A stretch of 39,117 bases of DNA from Candidatus Omnitrophota bacterium. GTDB taxonomy: Bacteria; Omnitrophota; Gorgyraeia; 2-02-FULL-51-18. The position numbers and the translations under genes were made by a program. The stretch's first letter is position 1, and each line of letters begins with the position of its first letter. The stretch spans positions 1-39,117 of the forward strand of contig JACPWF010000021.1 of the NCBI GenBank assembly GCA_016197155.1. The letters are read 5' to 3'. Below the pieces are notes generated by a model. It saw nothing but the letters and a program-made list of their open reading frames with translations, did not search any database and had not been told where the DNA came from. Positions 1-9,112 of the stretch are shown one piece after another.

Positions 1-3000
1 CATGCGTTTTTCCATGTCCTGGGACTTTTCGTCCTGCTTCTCGATGGCCATCATCAGCGACTCCGAATCAAAACCTTTCTGCTTGGCCAATTTTTTCAAA
101 TCCTCTGCGCTCACCTTGGTGCCGTCCTGCACCTGCTGGACCTGCTGAGTGGTCAAAGTGACGTCGGTGGTCTGGTCGGTGGTATTTGCGGCTTTGATGT
201 CTTTCAGTTTGGTCATCAGGTCGTCAAAACGCTTTTGCATGACGTCGAGCTTGGTGTCGGCGCTCTTGGCGTAGGTGCTGGCTGACAAGGTCGCCGCGCT
301 GTCGCCCGCCGCTCCGCCGCCCGTCGATGTGTCTCCGCCGACTTGAACCATGGCGCTGGACATGCCGCCGGTGTCTGAGTTCTGAATGATGGCCGTGTAG
401 AGACCTTTAGTGCTCGGCGCGGTCCATTTGTATCCGTAAACGCCCGTCGTCCCGATCTCGGTGAGGGGCGCGGCTGAAACCACCTTAGTGCCATCCTGAT
501 CATAGATGTCCAGGCTCAGGTTCGCGGCGGCGCCCGTTGTGTCCATTTGGTAACGGATCCTCGTGTCTTTGCTGGGTTCCACCACCAGGTCCACCAGGAT
601 CTGGTCTTTCTTGCGCAGGCCGCTTTCCATCGCGGCGAGTCTTTCTTGAATGGATTTATCTTTCTTTAACCCAACCGCCGATCCGTCCGACTGAGCGCCG
701 AGGCTGTTCAGGGCTTTCAACACTTTTCCGTAAACGGAATTGGTGTCCTTCGTGTCGCTGGTTGTGCCGACAATGGTTTTTGTGTTCTCCGCGGCGGTCT
801 GGGCGTTTTGGGCCGCGGTGGTCGCGGTGTTGGTCTGCGAGAGAATGGTCTGCTGTGTCTTGTCAAAGGTGACGGAGGCCGATGAAGTTTTGGCCACGCT
901 ATTGTAAGTGATGGCGCATTTGGTCGGATACGGTTTTCCGGCGGAAAGCGTGTAGGTGTCCGGGTCAAAAGCCGTGAAAAGATAAAAGCCCTGAGCCGTC
1001 AAGGAGGTGCTGGTGAGGCTGGCCTTTTCCGTGACGCCATCCGTGTCGTAAATCTTGACAGTCGCCGTGGTGCCGCCGCCAAGACCCGTGGTCACGATAG
1101 CGCCTGATTTCTCAAGGCTTGTTCTCAAGGTTAACAAATCATTGGCGCTGTCATAGGCCTGCATGAGAATGACTTTGACTGCCTCCGGATTTTCGGAGGT
1201 CAACGTCACATCCACGGTTTTGGCCGCGTCCGTCGGGTAGATATTCACCGTTGAGGCGGTGAAACCGCTCTTCGAGAATGTGGCCGTCCCGGTGGAGGCG
1301 CTGTAGGAATAATAGCGTTTGGTTTGCGTGGGCGACGTCAAAGAAGCATCCGTCACGCTCCAGGAAGTCAGGCTGTCGGATGCGTTCAGGCTCGACAAAT
1401 TCTGCCCGTTGTCATTGACCACGTTGTAGGTGATAAGAACCCATTCCACGGTGAAATCAACGGTGTTCGAGGCTTGAGCGGCGCCCGTGTGACCTGAGGC
1501 CACGTCGGTGATTTGAATCGTCGAGGCTTTTGTCGGAGTGGTTTGAGGATTAGAAACGGTGTCCGTAACCGCCGTCCACGAATAAGTGTTGGTATTGGCT
1601 ACTGAAGCAATGATCGTCGTGTACGCCCCTCCGCTCGGCTTGACCTCCAGTTTCACGTTCCCAATCGTACCGGTATTGGTCCAGGTGATGGTCTTCGCCG
1701 CGCCCGCCTGCCAGGTCGTCGTTCCGGCGGCAACGGGAGCCGTGAAAGTAAAGGAGCCTTTGATCGCGAAAGCGTTTGACGTGCCTGTCGTTGCGGGATG
1801 ACCGCTCACCGTATCCGTCACGCGGAGTTTACCGCTAGGACCAATTTTGTCCGGAACGGGATTCCACGCGACTGATGTGCCCGTCTGGCCTGTGGCGACG
1901 GTGACAAGCGTATCGTTAAAAGTCCCATCGGGTGAATATTTAACATCGACTGTGCCGATAGTCCCCGTCTTCGTCCATGACACCGTCGTGCTAGTGTCGC
2001 CAACCACAAGCGTAGACGACGGCGTGGTCATTGTCAAAACACCTCTGATGGTCAAAGCGGCCGACGTCGCGGAGGCGCCCGTGCCCGTGTTAGTCACTCT
2101 GATTTTCACCTGAGTGCCAATCGCATCCGGAACTTTCCAGCGGAAATAATAGGGGTTGGCGCTCACGGCCACGGTCGTGCCGTCACCCACGTGAGTGGCC
2201 CACGTTGACCCGTCCGAAGAACGCTCGATTGTGGGGGTACCCGAGGAGCTGGTCGGAAAAACCGCCCAAGCGCCGCCGTTGTCAACGCTGTATTCAAGCT
2301 TGGCGTTTGTCATGGATCCGGCGCCGGTATAACTGACCCGTATCGTGTGCGATGAACTCACATCCCAAATCTCACCGCCCGCCGGAGTGACGCCGTCAAA
2401 CTTTTCTATCGCCACGCCCGAAACACCAAAAGTGCCCGCAGAAGTTCCGATCGTCGCCGAGTTTCCCGCATCCTCCACCGTGATGTTCGCCGAGGAGGTG
2501 GTAAAAGCCGGTGTCCAGCTCACGCTCCCCGAACCGGCCGCCACGTTGTGGCCGTTGGTGGAGCTAGCGATCGTCGCATTATTGGCTGAGGTAACATTGT
2601 CAACGACCTTGACGGTGACGTTCGGGACTGAAGCGGTGTTGGCCGGGCTGATGGTCCAGGTAATGGTCTGCGCTTGGTTCACGCCCCAATCCGCCCCGTT
2701 ACCAGGCGCGGTCACAGTAATCGCGCCGGTAATCTTAAAGGCGTTATCCGAAAAATCATAGGCGGTGTTGCCCGCTGTCGTGCCGTCGGCATCACTGATT
2801 TTGATGTACGCGTTAGTTGACGTCGTGTAAGGAGTCGTCCAGTTATAACCGGTGGTACCTCCCGAGGCCGCTGTCGTCGTCACGATATTCGAAAGCGCCC
2901 CTCCCGTGCCGGCCGTTGAAAATTGTATTTTAACATTGGTGACACCCGTCGAGGTCCACTGAACCAGATTGCTTTGCAAAGTATTGGCAGAATACGAAAG

Positions 3001-6000
3001 ACCCGAAGCCGACGGGCGTGTCACCGCGATCGTCGATATCGTAAACGTCGCGTCGGAGACGTCAGAGTCGTTGGCGGCGTTGCTGGTGTTGGCCACTTTA
3101 ATCAAAACCGTGTTATTACCCGCCGCGGCGACAGGCGGTGTCCACGGATAGGGATTGGTTGTGGTATTCGTTACGATTGATGTGTACGCGCCGCCGCTGT
3201 TCACGGAATAAGAAAGATCGTAGCCCGTGACACCGGTGCCTTGAACGCTCCACGCAATGGACTGTTCGACGCCCGAGGCCCATTTCTCGCCGCCGTTGGG
3301 AGCGCTGATGACAATCTTGGCTGTGATGTTGAACGCGGCCGACACGCCGTCCGTAGCGCCGCCGGTCCAGCTGTCATTGAATATTTTCACCTTGGCTTGG
3401 GAAGACACAGCGCCTGCCGGAACGGTCCACGCCTTGGTCCCGAGCGTCGCATCTACACCGGCTCCGGCGGTAATGGTCGTGTAATTGGTTCCATTATCGG
3501 TTGAATATTTAATCGTTACCGTTCCTCCGGTGGGAACACCGCCCGTTACGGTCCATGTGATGTTTTGAGAAACCGTCGCAGGCCAGACTGAGCTTGAGAT
3601 CGGGGCGGTTACGTTTATAATGGGCGCGGAAATCGTGAAATTAGCGTCGGAAGAATCCGTGATGCCTGTGTAGCCCGCTTGCTCGCCCGTGACACGCACC
3701 TTCACGGTGGACGAGGCGGCATTGGGAATCGTCCATGCGTAAGTTCCATCATTGGTTTCGCCTGTAGCGATAGTGTTGCTGAAAGTGGAACCGTCCGTCG
3801 CGTATTCGAGTTTAACAGTGGTAATGACACTCAAAGTGTCCTTGGCCCAGGTAACGTTGTTGCTGGTGGCGCCAATGTACCAGGTCTCACTGCCGTTTGG
3901 CGCGGTGAGCGTCAATTTGGTAATCACAAGATTGGCGTCCGAATCATCCGTCAAAAGCGGCGCGGAGGCCGACTCGATGCGGAATTTAACCGTCGTTGAG
4001 GGGCTGTCATCCACGCTGGTCCATGAATAGCTCCCGGTCGACGCGGTCAGGCTCGAAACCACCGTGGTGGAAAAAGTGGCGCCGTCAGTCGCGTATTTGA
4101 TCCTCAAATCGTTCGGCACGCCCGATGAGCTGGCGCTCCAGGTGATTGTGTATGATTTTCCGACCTGCAGTTTTTCTCCGCCGTTGGGCGCGGTGAGAGC
4201 AACATTGGCCATCGTGAAGTTGGCGTTCGATGCGTCCCTGCAGGATGGGACGGAAGCGGAACGGAGACGGATCTTGGCCGTCGTCGTGTTCACATTGTTC
4301 ACCGAAGCCCATGTGTAGGGAGAGGTACTGCTCACGCCTGACGCGATGCTCGTCGCGTAGGCGCCGGACCCGTCCGTATCCAGCTCGACTACCAGGTCGT
4401 TCGGCACGGTGCCGGTCTTGGTCCAAGTGATGCTGTAGCTCGACCCGATCTTTATCACCTCGCTACCATTGGGCGCGGTGACCGTGACCGTCGCCGTGTC
4501 ATAACCCACATCGATCTGGTCCAACTCGGGAGTGGCCGCCGTGTCGGTCGTGTCCAAAAAAGACTTGAATAAAAATGTGCCACTGCCGTTCGCGGCAATC
4601 TTGCCGTCCGTATAAGCCTTGTCATCAAAACTGGCGATGTTGGTGTTGATCGTAGCCGCGGCGCTCGACTGCGCATACGTCCCGTCCGAGGTGGCCCAGG
4701 CCGAAGAACCCGAATTGTAATAATAATAAGTGGTCCCGTTGTCCGGTGAGAGGATATATTGAAGCGCAGTACTCGCCGGTTTGGTGGAGGTCTCGGTGAA
4801 GCTCGTCAAATAAGTGGACGTGACACCCGTCGTCGGCACGACGGTCGGGTTGGTCGTGGAATAAACAATGCTCGGACCGTTCACCGTCACGGTTTGCATG
4901 TCGGCCGTGACTTGATTTCCAGCTGAGCTGTCGTAGAGGGCGCGGTACTGGGCGTAGCGGTCTTTATTGAGACCTGTGAGAGCCTCTCCGGATGGATTGA
5001 CCAGGCCTAAACCTGCCTGATAAAGCTGGTAAACCTCTGTGCCAGTCAGAGCGTAGTTGTACATGGCGATCTCATCCACCAACCCCGCGAAACTGTAATT
5101 GTTATCCGCGCTATCGTATCCCCCGATCACCGTAGCCGCGTTGGTCATGGAACCTGTTTTCGACGCGGTGGCTACGAGCAGGCCGTCAAGATACAGAAAG
5201 ATTTTCGCGCCGTCGTAGACGCCGACCGCGTGATGCCACACTCCCGCGGAGGGCACAGCGGACGCGTCAGCGCTTGTCCATGCGCCGCTTGTTCCGATAT
5301 AAAACCGAAAAGTGCCGCCATAGTCCATCTGCCAACCATCGGCAGTTCCCGGATAGCGGGCGCCGATCGTTTGAGTGGTGTCGGCAGATCCATTCGCATT
5401 AAACCAGACCGAGACGGTGATCTTATCCACCATCCCCAGGCTTGTGGACTGGGCAATCGTCAACCGGTCATTGACCCCGTCCAGGTTGATCGCGTTGCCG
5501 ATCCTGCCGGACGTGCTCCACGCGGCTCCGTTGGCAAGGGTTGCGGTGTTGGCGTTTCCACTGCCATCGGCTGAGGTCGTACCGGTCCCTTCACTCAAAT
5601 GCCAGACACCCGACGGTCCTTTGTTTCCCACGCCGCCGCCGGCCCATTCTGTCGCGCTTGTCATGTTGCTATTGGCGGACGTCCTCGCTTGAAAACGAAT
5701 CTTCGCCGCGCCGCGATTGTAAAGGTCTGTCACCTGACTGGCTGAAAGTTCAACGTTAAAAAGAGCGGCCTCGTCGAGGACCCCCGGAAATTGAAACACG
5801 TTCGTAGCGGCCGGCGCGCCGCCGATGCCGAGGTCCTGCGTATCCGTCGTAATGGCACCGGTGATGGTCCCGGACCCTTCCAGAACTCCGTTCACATAAA
5901 GTTTTACGGTGCTCCCGTTCGCGTTGCCACTACAGGTCCCAACCAGGTGGTACCAGGTGCCCGCCTTGAAAGCATAGGTGCACTTGGCGGAACCGTCGCC

Positions 6001-8688
6001 GATATAAAATCCCGGCTTGCCCGAAGTGGTCTGGATTTCCCATGGGATGGGGGAGTTATCAATGTCTCCTTTTGCGATGATATAGGAGGTACCCGGAACG
6101 GAAATAGGCCTCACCCAAATGGAAACCGACATGGGGCCCACTAAATTATTGAGGGTTGAATAGGCCGGCACCTTCACCGCCGGAATAGCCGACACGGCGT
6201 TTGTATTGACCGCCGCGCCGTCGATACTGGGACCTGCCCACGTCACAGTGCTAGGCACACTCCCGACCGCCGCGCCTCCGGTGGCGTCCACGACGTCGCT
6301 ATCCAAATGCCATAGGCCGACGAGACTTTTTTCGTAGGTGCTCGCCGGTACGCGCGGCTGGCGGATACCGGCGGCAAAACCGGATATCTCAAGACCCGCG
6401 AGCGGTCTCAGGTACACAAAGGGTTCGTCGATGTTGCCGCTGAAGTTGGAGCTGGCCGCGCTGGATTTTCCGATCGTGAGCGCGGCCGTCTGTGACGCGA
6501 AGTTCGACGTGTCCGTGCCGGACTTGTTCAGCTTTCCATCGACATAAATGAACATGCCGCTTAAATTGGCCACGCAGGCCACATGGTGCCAGGCGTTGTC
6601 ATTCACCGCCGTGACACCCACGAGAGAAACGGTGGACTTTTTGAACACGACATAGCCGGAAGAATCCAGGGAAATTTCATAACCGTCCGTGCCGCTTGTC
6701 CCCTTCGACAGGACCGCGCGGGAGGCCGTGGACGTTTTGATCCAGGCCCCGATGGAAAGGAGGTTCGCACCCGGGTTTATCGCCGCGTTGTTCGCGACTG
6801 TCACGTAGTCGTCCGTGCCGTCAAAGCTGATAGAGGAGGTGTTGGCGTAAACGGTGGTCGGCACGGTCGTGGACCAGGTCGGCCCGCTTGTGAGAGTGCC
6901 TGTCAGGCTGTTGCCGGACGCGTCCGTGGCGCTCGTGCCGGTATTGTCGTCAAATTTCCAAAATCCGGCCACGGGTAACTCGAGCGGCACGCCGTAGTCG
7001 GCGCTATTGGTGTACAGGAGAGATCCCCATCCGGGAGCCGAAGCGCCGCCATCAGCCGCCGCCGAGGTGTAGCGGCCTGAGGCGCGGTAGAGATCGGCGA
7101 CCTCATTCGGCAAGAGCGCGGTGCTAAAAACCGCGACGTCGTCGATGAGGCCTTTAAAATTGGAGCTGGCCGTCGTGGACTGGCCTATGGTCAAAGCGGC
7201 GGTTTGAGACGCAAAATTGGTGGCGTCGGTATTGGACGCGTCTTTCAGGCCGTCGACATAAACCGTCATGCCGCCCTTTCCGGCCACGCCGGCCACGTGG
7301 TGCCAAAAACCGTCGTGCACGGCGGTGGTGCTGGTCAGAGATACCGCTGATTTTTTGAAAACCACTTTGCCGTTCGCGTCCAGGGAAAGTTCGTAGCCGT
7401 CTGTGCCGCTGGTGCCTTTTGACACAATAGCGCGGCTGGCTGTTATTGTTTTGATCCATGCCGAAAGGGACAGAATATTAGCGCTCGGGTCCAGCGCCGC
7501 GGCGTCGGGGACAGTAATATAATCATCGGTCCCGTCAAATTTGACCGAATAAGTGCCGGCTTTTGAAGCTGCTTTAAACAAAGGGCCGTTGGTCAATGTG
7601 CCGTTGTTGGTGCTCTTGGAATCATTGGCGGCCGTGCTCGTTCCTTCATCCAATTTCCAGTAACTCACCAAACCCGTCATGTTCGTATCGATGGCTACAT
7701 TTTTCAAAACATTCATCGCTCGGGTAGCGCCGGAAAGAGTGGTCACTTCAGCGGCCGAAAGCGGGCGGTTCCAAATTGACACGTCATCGATGGTCCCCGG
7801 GAATTGGAAAGCGGCCGTGTCCGCCGCGTCGCCGCCGATCCTCACATTGATGGCCTTGTTCGCGATCGTGCCCATGGAGCTGGCCGTCGAGGCTTTCAGA
7901 ACGCCGTCGACATAAATGTATGCCTTGGCCCCGTCCCAAACCCCCACCGCGTGATGCCAGGCATTATCATCAAAAAGGTTGGACGTGCCGGCGCTGGCGT
8001 ACACGTTTGTGCTGTTATCGGTGTACGCTCTCATAAACAAACCTTCCCCCGTATTCCAACCCAACCGGTAGACGGCGTTTGTGCCGTTGTCTCCGCTCCA
8101 CTTGCCCACGAGCGTCTGGTGGTCCAGGGTGAGAGTCGTGGTCTTAAACCAGCAGGAGATGCTGAGATTGCCCGTGATTTGCAACTCCGTGGGATTTCCC
8201 AAATCGACGTACTTGCCCGCGGCGAACGTGAGGGCATTGCCAAATTTTCCGGTGACGACCGTGGGACTGCCCGTGATCGTTCCATCGAGCCCCGTCGCCA
8301 AATCCGCTGAGGTCGTGCCGGAGGCTTCATCCAAATTCCAATAGCCGACGAGGCCAATTGTATTGATAACCGGCATAGTCCCGGTCAGAGCGACCTTATT
8401 GGTTTGCCAGGAAGTGGAGGCGTGAGTGCCCGCGTCAAAATTGGCCTGGGTGCTGTCTTTTTTGACCTGAAGATTGCCTAAAAGTTTTGCCACGCCGCCC
8501 GTTATCGTGGTCACGGCGCTGTCGTAGGTGTAGTTACCGGCTGTGGTGAACGTTTCGGAGAGTGTGGCGGCATTGGCCACCACCGCCCAGGTGGCTAAAA
8601 CAAAAATGAGGACAGCGACGCCGACATGGGCCCGCCCGCCTTCACCCCTGCCTTTATTCCGTTGCCAACCTCTCAACCACTGAATCAC
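1..8688 (-). CDS. Giant secreted LamG / Kre9-repeat surface protein (3' end beyond window)
   Basis: A single open frame runs from a GTG at 8688 to the left edge without a stop, so at least 2896 residues. The start is fixed by an in-frame TGA at 8692-8694 and a Shine-Dalgarno AAAGGTG just upstream. The N-terminus has a basic stretch and a hydrophobic core (VAVLIFVLATWAVVANAA), read as a signal peptide. Five LamG (concanavalin A-like) domains follow at about residues 110-315, 337-530, 575-757, 790-990 and 1023-1230, each opening with a G-x-W/Y-x-L/F-D/S type motif. About ten Ig-like Kre9/KNH-type repeats follow at about 1400-2410 (TAPNGGE...ITW pattern). Then come a carboxypeptidase-regulatory-like segment (~2413-2490), an Ala/Thr/Gln-rich probable coiled coil (~2600-2690), another Ig-like unit (~2690-2780) and a charged helical tail. 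The role is inferred as cell-surface adhesion or glycan binding. No catalytic domain was recognised. The C-terminal anchor or sorting signal lies outside the window. Confidence 0.9.
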   Translation of the reverse strand, partial: MIQWLRGWQRNKGRGEGGRAHVGVAVLIFVLATWAVVANAATLSETFTTAGNYTYDSAVTTITGGVAKLLGNLQVKKDSTQANFDAGTHASTSWQTNKVALTGTMPVINTIGLVGYWNLDEASGTTSADLATGLDGTITGSPTVVTGKFGNALTFAAGKYVDLGNPTELQITGNLSISCWFKTTTLTLDHQTLVGKWSGDNGTNAVYRLGWNTGEGLFMRAYTDNSTNVYASAGTSNLFDDNAWHHAVGVWDGAKAYIYVDGVLKASTASSMGTIANKAINVRIGGDAADTAAFQFPGTIDDVSIWNRPLSAAEVTTLSGATRAMNVLKNVAIDTNMTGLVSYWKLDEGTSTAANDSKSTNNGTLTNGPLFKAASKAGTYSVKFDGTDDYITVPDAAALDPSANILSLSAWIKTITASRAIVSKGTSGTDGYELSLDANGKVVFKKSAVSLTSTTAVHDGFWHHVAGVAGKGGMTVYVDGLKDASNTDATNFASQTAALTIGQSTTASSNFKGLIDDVAVFSTALLPNEVADLYRASGRYTSAAADGGASAPGWGSLLYTNSADYGVPLELPVAGFWKFDDNTGTSATDASGNSLTGTLTSGPTWSTTVPTTVYANTSSISFDGTDDYVTVANNAAINPGANLLSIGAWIKTSTASRAVLSKGTSGTDGYEISLDSSGYVVFKKSTVSLVGVTAVNDNAWHHVACVANLSGMFIYVDGKLNKSGTDTSNFASQTAALTIGKSSAASSNFSGNIDEPFVYLRPLAGLEISGFAAGIRQPRVPASTYEKSLVGLWHLDSDVVDATGGAAVGSVPSTVTWAGPSIDGAAVNTNAVSAIPAVKVPAYSTLNNLVGPMSVSIWVRPISVPGTSYIIAKGDIDNSPIPWEIQTTSGKPGFYIGDGSAKCTYAFKAGTWYHLVGTCSGNANGSTVKLYVNGVLEGSGTITGAITTDTQDLGIGGAPAATNVFQFPGVLDEAALFNVELSASQVTDLYNRGAAKIRFQARTSANSNMTSATEWAGGGVGNKGPSGVWHLSEGTGTTSADGSGNANTATLANGAAWSTSGRIGNAINLDGVNDRLTIAQSTSLGMVDKITVSVWFNANGSADTTQTIGARYPGTADGWQMDYGGTFRFYIGTSGAWTSADASAVPSAGVWHHAVGVYDGAKIFLYLDGLLVATASKTGSMTNAATVIGGYDSADNNYSFAGLVDEIAMYNYALTGTEVYQLYQAGLGLVNPSGEALTGLNKDRYAQYRALYDSSAGNQVTADMQTVTVNGPSIVYSTTNPTVVPTTGVTSTYLTSFTETSTKPASTALQYILSPDNGTTYYYYNSGSSAWATSDGTYAQSSAAATINTNIASFDDKAYTDGKIAANGSGTFLFKSFLDTTDTAATPELDQIDVGYDTATVTVTAPNGSEVIKIGSSYSITWTKTGTVPNDLVVELDTDGSGAYATSIASGVSSTSPYTWASVNNVNTTTAKIRLRSASVPSCRDASNANFTMANVALTAPNGGEKLQVGKSYTITWSASSSGVPNDLRIKYATDGATFSTTVVSSLTASTGSYSWTSVDDSPSTTVKFRIESASAPLLTDDSDANLVITKLTLTAPNGSETWYIGATSNNVTWAKDTLSVITTVKLEYATDGSTFSNTIATGETNDGTYAWTIPNAASSTVKVRVTGEQAGYTGITDSSDANFTISAPIINVTAPISSSVWPATVSQNITWTVTGGVPTGGTVTIKYSTDNGTNYTTITAGAGVDATLGTKAWTVPAGAVSSQAKVKIFNDSWTGGATDGVSAAFNITAKIVISAPNGGEKWASGVEQSIAWSVQGTGVTGYDLSYSVNSGGAYTSIVTNTTTNPYPWTPPVAAAGNNTVLIKVANTSNAANDSDVSDATFTISTIAVTRPSASGLSYSANTLQSNLVQWTSTGVTNVKIQFSTAGTGGALSNIVTTTAASGGTTGYNWTTPYTTSTNAYIKISDADGTTAGNTAYDFSDNAFKITGAITVTAPGNGADWGVNQAQTITWTISPANTASVPNVTVKVVDNVTSANNATIASSTNGHNVAAGSGSVSWTPAFTTSSANITVEDAGNSATIGTSAGTFGVSGVAIEKFDGVTPAGGEIWDVSSSHTIRVSYTGAGSMTNAKLEYSVDNGGAWAVFPTSSSGTPTIERSSDGSTWATHVGDGTTVAVSANPYYFRWKVPDAIGTQVKIRVTNTGTGASATSAALTIRGVLTMTTPSSTLVVGDTSTTVSWTKTGTIGTVDVKYSPDGTFNDTLVTVATGQTGTSVAWNPVPDKIGPSGKLRVTDTVSGHPATTGTSNAFAIKGSFTFTAPVAAGTTTWQAGAAKTITWTNTGTIGNVKLEVKPSGGAYTTIIASVANTNTYSWTAVTDTVSNPQTTPTKASTIQITDVASGHTGAAQASNTVDFTVEWVLITYNVVNDNGQNLSSLNASDSLTSWSVTDASLTSPTQTKRYYSYSASTGTATFSKSGFTASTVNIYPTDAAKTVDVTLTSENPEAVKVILMQAYDSANDLLTLRTSLEKSGAIVTTGLGGGTTATVKIYDTDGVTEKASLTSTSLTAQGFYLFTAFDPDTYTLSAGKPYPTKCAITYNSVAKTSSASVTFDKTQQTILSQTNTATTAAQNAQTAAENTKTIVGTTSDTKDTNSVYGKVLKALNSLGAQSDGSAVGLKKDKSIQERLAAMESGLRKKDQILVDLVVEPSKDTRIRYQMDTTGAAANLSLDIYDQDGTKVVSAAPLTEIGTTGVYGYKWTAPSTKGLYTAIIQNSDTGGMSSAMVQVGGDTSTGGGAAGDSAATLSASTYAKSADTKLDVMQKRFDDLMTKLKDIKAANTTDQTTDVTLTTQQVQQVQDGTKVSAEDLKKLAKQKGFDSESLMMAIEKQDEKSQDMEKRM
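1450..4520 (-). repeat. Tandem Kre9/KNH-like ~100-residue repeats in the giant protein
   Basis: Within the giant gene, a motif of the form (I/V/L)x(V/I)TAPNG(G/S)E followed about 10-15 residues later by (S/T)(I/Y)TW recurs about every 300 bp. Openings lie near 4490, 4200, 3910, 3610, 3310, 3025, 2720, 2440, 2050 and 1755 (minus strand). The last members are divergent. Each unit continues with a V-x-(V/I/L)-x-(Y/L)(S/D)-x-(D/N)G-type strand and ends near V(K/R)V(R/T) or A.(F/L)TI. The pattern matches the Ser/Thr-rich Kre9/KNH domain of bacterial surface proteins. Unit number is by eye. Confidence 0.8.
4990..8365 (-). repeat. Array of five LamG domains in the giant protein
   Basis: Five LamG-type lectin folds are seen through repeated motifs: an opening GLVGYWNLDE / LVSYWKLDEG / AGFWKFDDNTG / LVGLWHLDSD / GVWHLSEGTG, a central W(I/F)KT or VWF strand, WHHVAG-type histidine strands, YVDG, and a closing IDD/IDE-x-A-x-(F/Y). 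Domains 2 and 3 (about 7680-7100 and 6965-6420) are near-duplicates: both read DGTDDY, ASRA(I/V)(V/L)SKGTSGTDGYE and FASQTAALTIG. This points to a fairly recent internal duplication. Confidence 0.85.
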
Positions 8689-8724
8689 TTTTCACCTTTA
8701 TAGGTACGCCAACACAAAACGCGG

Positions 8725-8744
8725 GGCGCCGCAAACCCGGCGCC
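8725..8744 (-). other. Leader hairpin before the giant gene
   Basis: GGCGCC (8725-8730) and GGCGCC (8739-8744) form a 6-bp perfect stem around an 8-nt loop, 37 nt upstream of the GTG start. There is no T-run, so it is unlikely to be a terminator. I could not match the leader to a known riboswitch. Confidence 0.35.
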
Positions 8745-8847
8745 ATCCAATAGGAGATTCAAAAACCTGTCAACAATCATGCACACCGAAGAACCTAGAT
8801 TCATCATCTCTTATCATTCCTTTACTATTCCTTATCAACACAACCTA

Positions 8848-8875
8848 ATCATATCATACTTTCAAATTTTTTCAA
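8848..8875 (-). promoter_or_regulatory. Predicted sigma70-type promoter of the giant gene
   Basis: On the minus strand TTGAAA (8875-8870) is followed after 16 bp by TATGAT (8853-8848). A second, overlapping TATGAT lies at 8858-8853. The expected transcript starts near 8841, giving a leader of about 150 nt before the GTG at 8688. The leader holds the hairpin annotated separately. Confidence 0.45.
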
Positions 8876-8900
8876 GGCTTTTTTACCAATAATTTCACCC

Positions 8901-8931
8901 GGGGGCGTAGGGGTCGGAGGCCTCGGACCCC
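8901..8931 (+). repeat. REP element copy 1
   Basis: 31 nt in the same orientation as the copy at 9059-9089, differing at three positions (5, 16 and 25). It has a GTAG tetranucleotide (8907-8910) at the foot of an imperfect palindrome whose arms are GGGGTC and GACCCC around a GAGGCCTC core. Confidence 0.75.
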
Positions 8932-8941
8932 TTCTCCCAGC

Positions 8942-8970
8942 GGTACCGGGTTCGAACCCGGTACCTTTTT
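8942..8970 (+). terminator. Perfect 24-bp palindrome followed by T-run
   Basis: GGTACCGGGTTC (8942-8953) is followed directly by its exact reverse complement (8954-8965) and then TTTTT. It has the form of a factor-independent terminator for plus-strand transcription, but no plus-strand gene lies upstream. It may instead be a protein-binding palindrome or part of the REP cluster. The GGTTCGAACC centre resembles a tRNA T-arm by chance. Confidence 0.4.
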
Positions 8971-9058
8971 GGAGGCTTTTTTGTTAATCGATGTAAAAAA
9001 TGTCGATAATTTTTTGAACGAAAATGCCGGGGGTCGTCGTCTAGTATAGTGAGAGCGA

Positions 9059-9089
9059 GGGGTCGTAGGGGTCAGAGGCCTCCGACCCC
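9059..9089 (+). repeat. REP element copy 2, left flank of RAYT gene
   Basis: 31 nt beginning GGGGTCGTAGGGG. The GTAG (9065-9068) sits at the foot of a hairpin with GGGGTC/GACCCC arms and a GAGGCCTC core. It is the exact reverse complement of 9667-9697. It ends 23 nt before the transposase ATG; the ribosome-binding site GAGGAG follows it. Confidence 0.85.
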
Positions 9090-9112
9090 CATTAAAACGA
9101 GGAGATAGAAAA

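Larger units (their letters stand above)
8689..9112. other. 424-bp intergenic region with leader, REP copies and a 24-bp palindrome
   Basis: This stretch separates the giant gene (leftward) from the RAYT gene (rightward). It contains the giant gene's leader and promoter (8689-8875), REP copy 1 (8901-8931), a perfect 24-bp palindrome followed by five Ts (8942-8970), an AT-rich segment (8970-9020) and REP copy 2 (9059-9089). No coding frame was recognised. Confidence 0.7.

Noticed and set aside
1586-4430. Several 60-140-codon plus-strand and alternative minus-strand frames inside the giant gene
   Set aside because: They are shadows. Only the frame from the GTG at 8688 shows continuous domain motifs and no stop through to position 1.
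8935-9055. tRNA-like pieces: GGGTTCGAACCC at 8948-8959 and a D-arm-like TCTAGTATAGTG near 9040-9051
   Set aside because: They occur in the wrong order (T-arm before D-arm), and no anticodon stem or acceptor stem can be paired.
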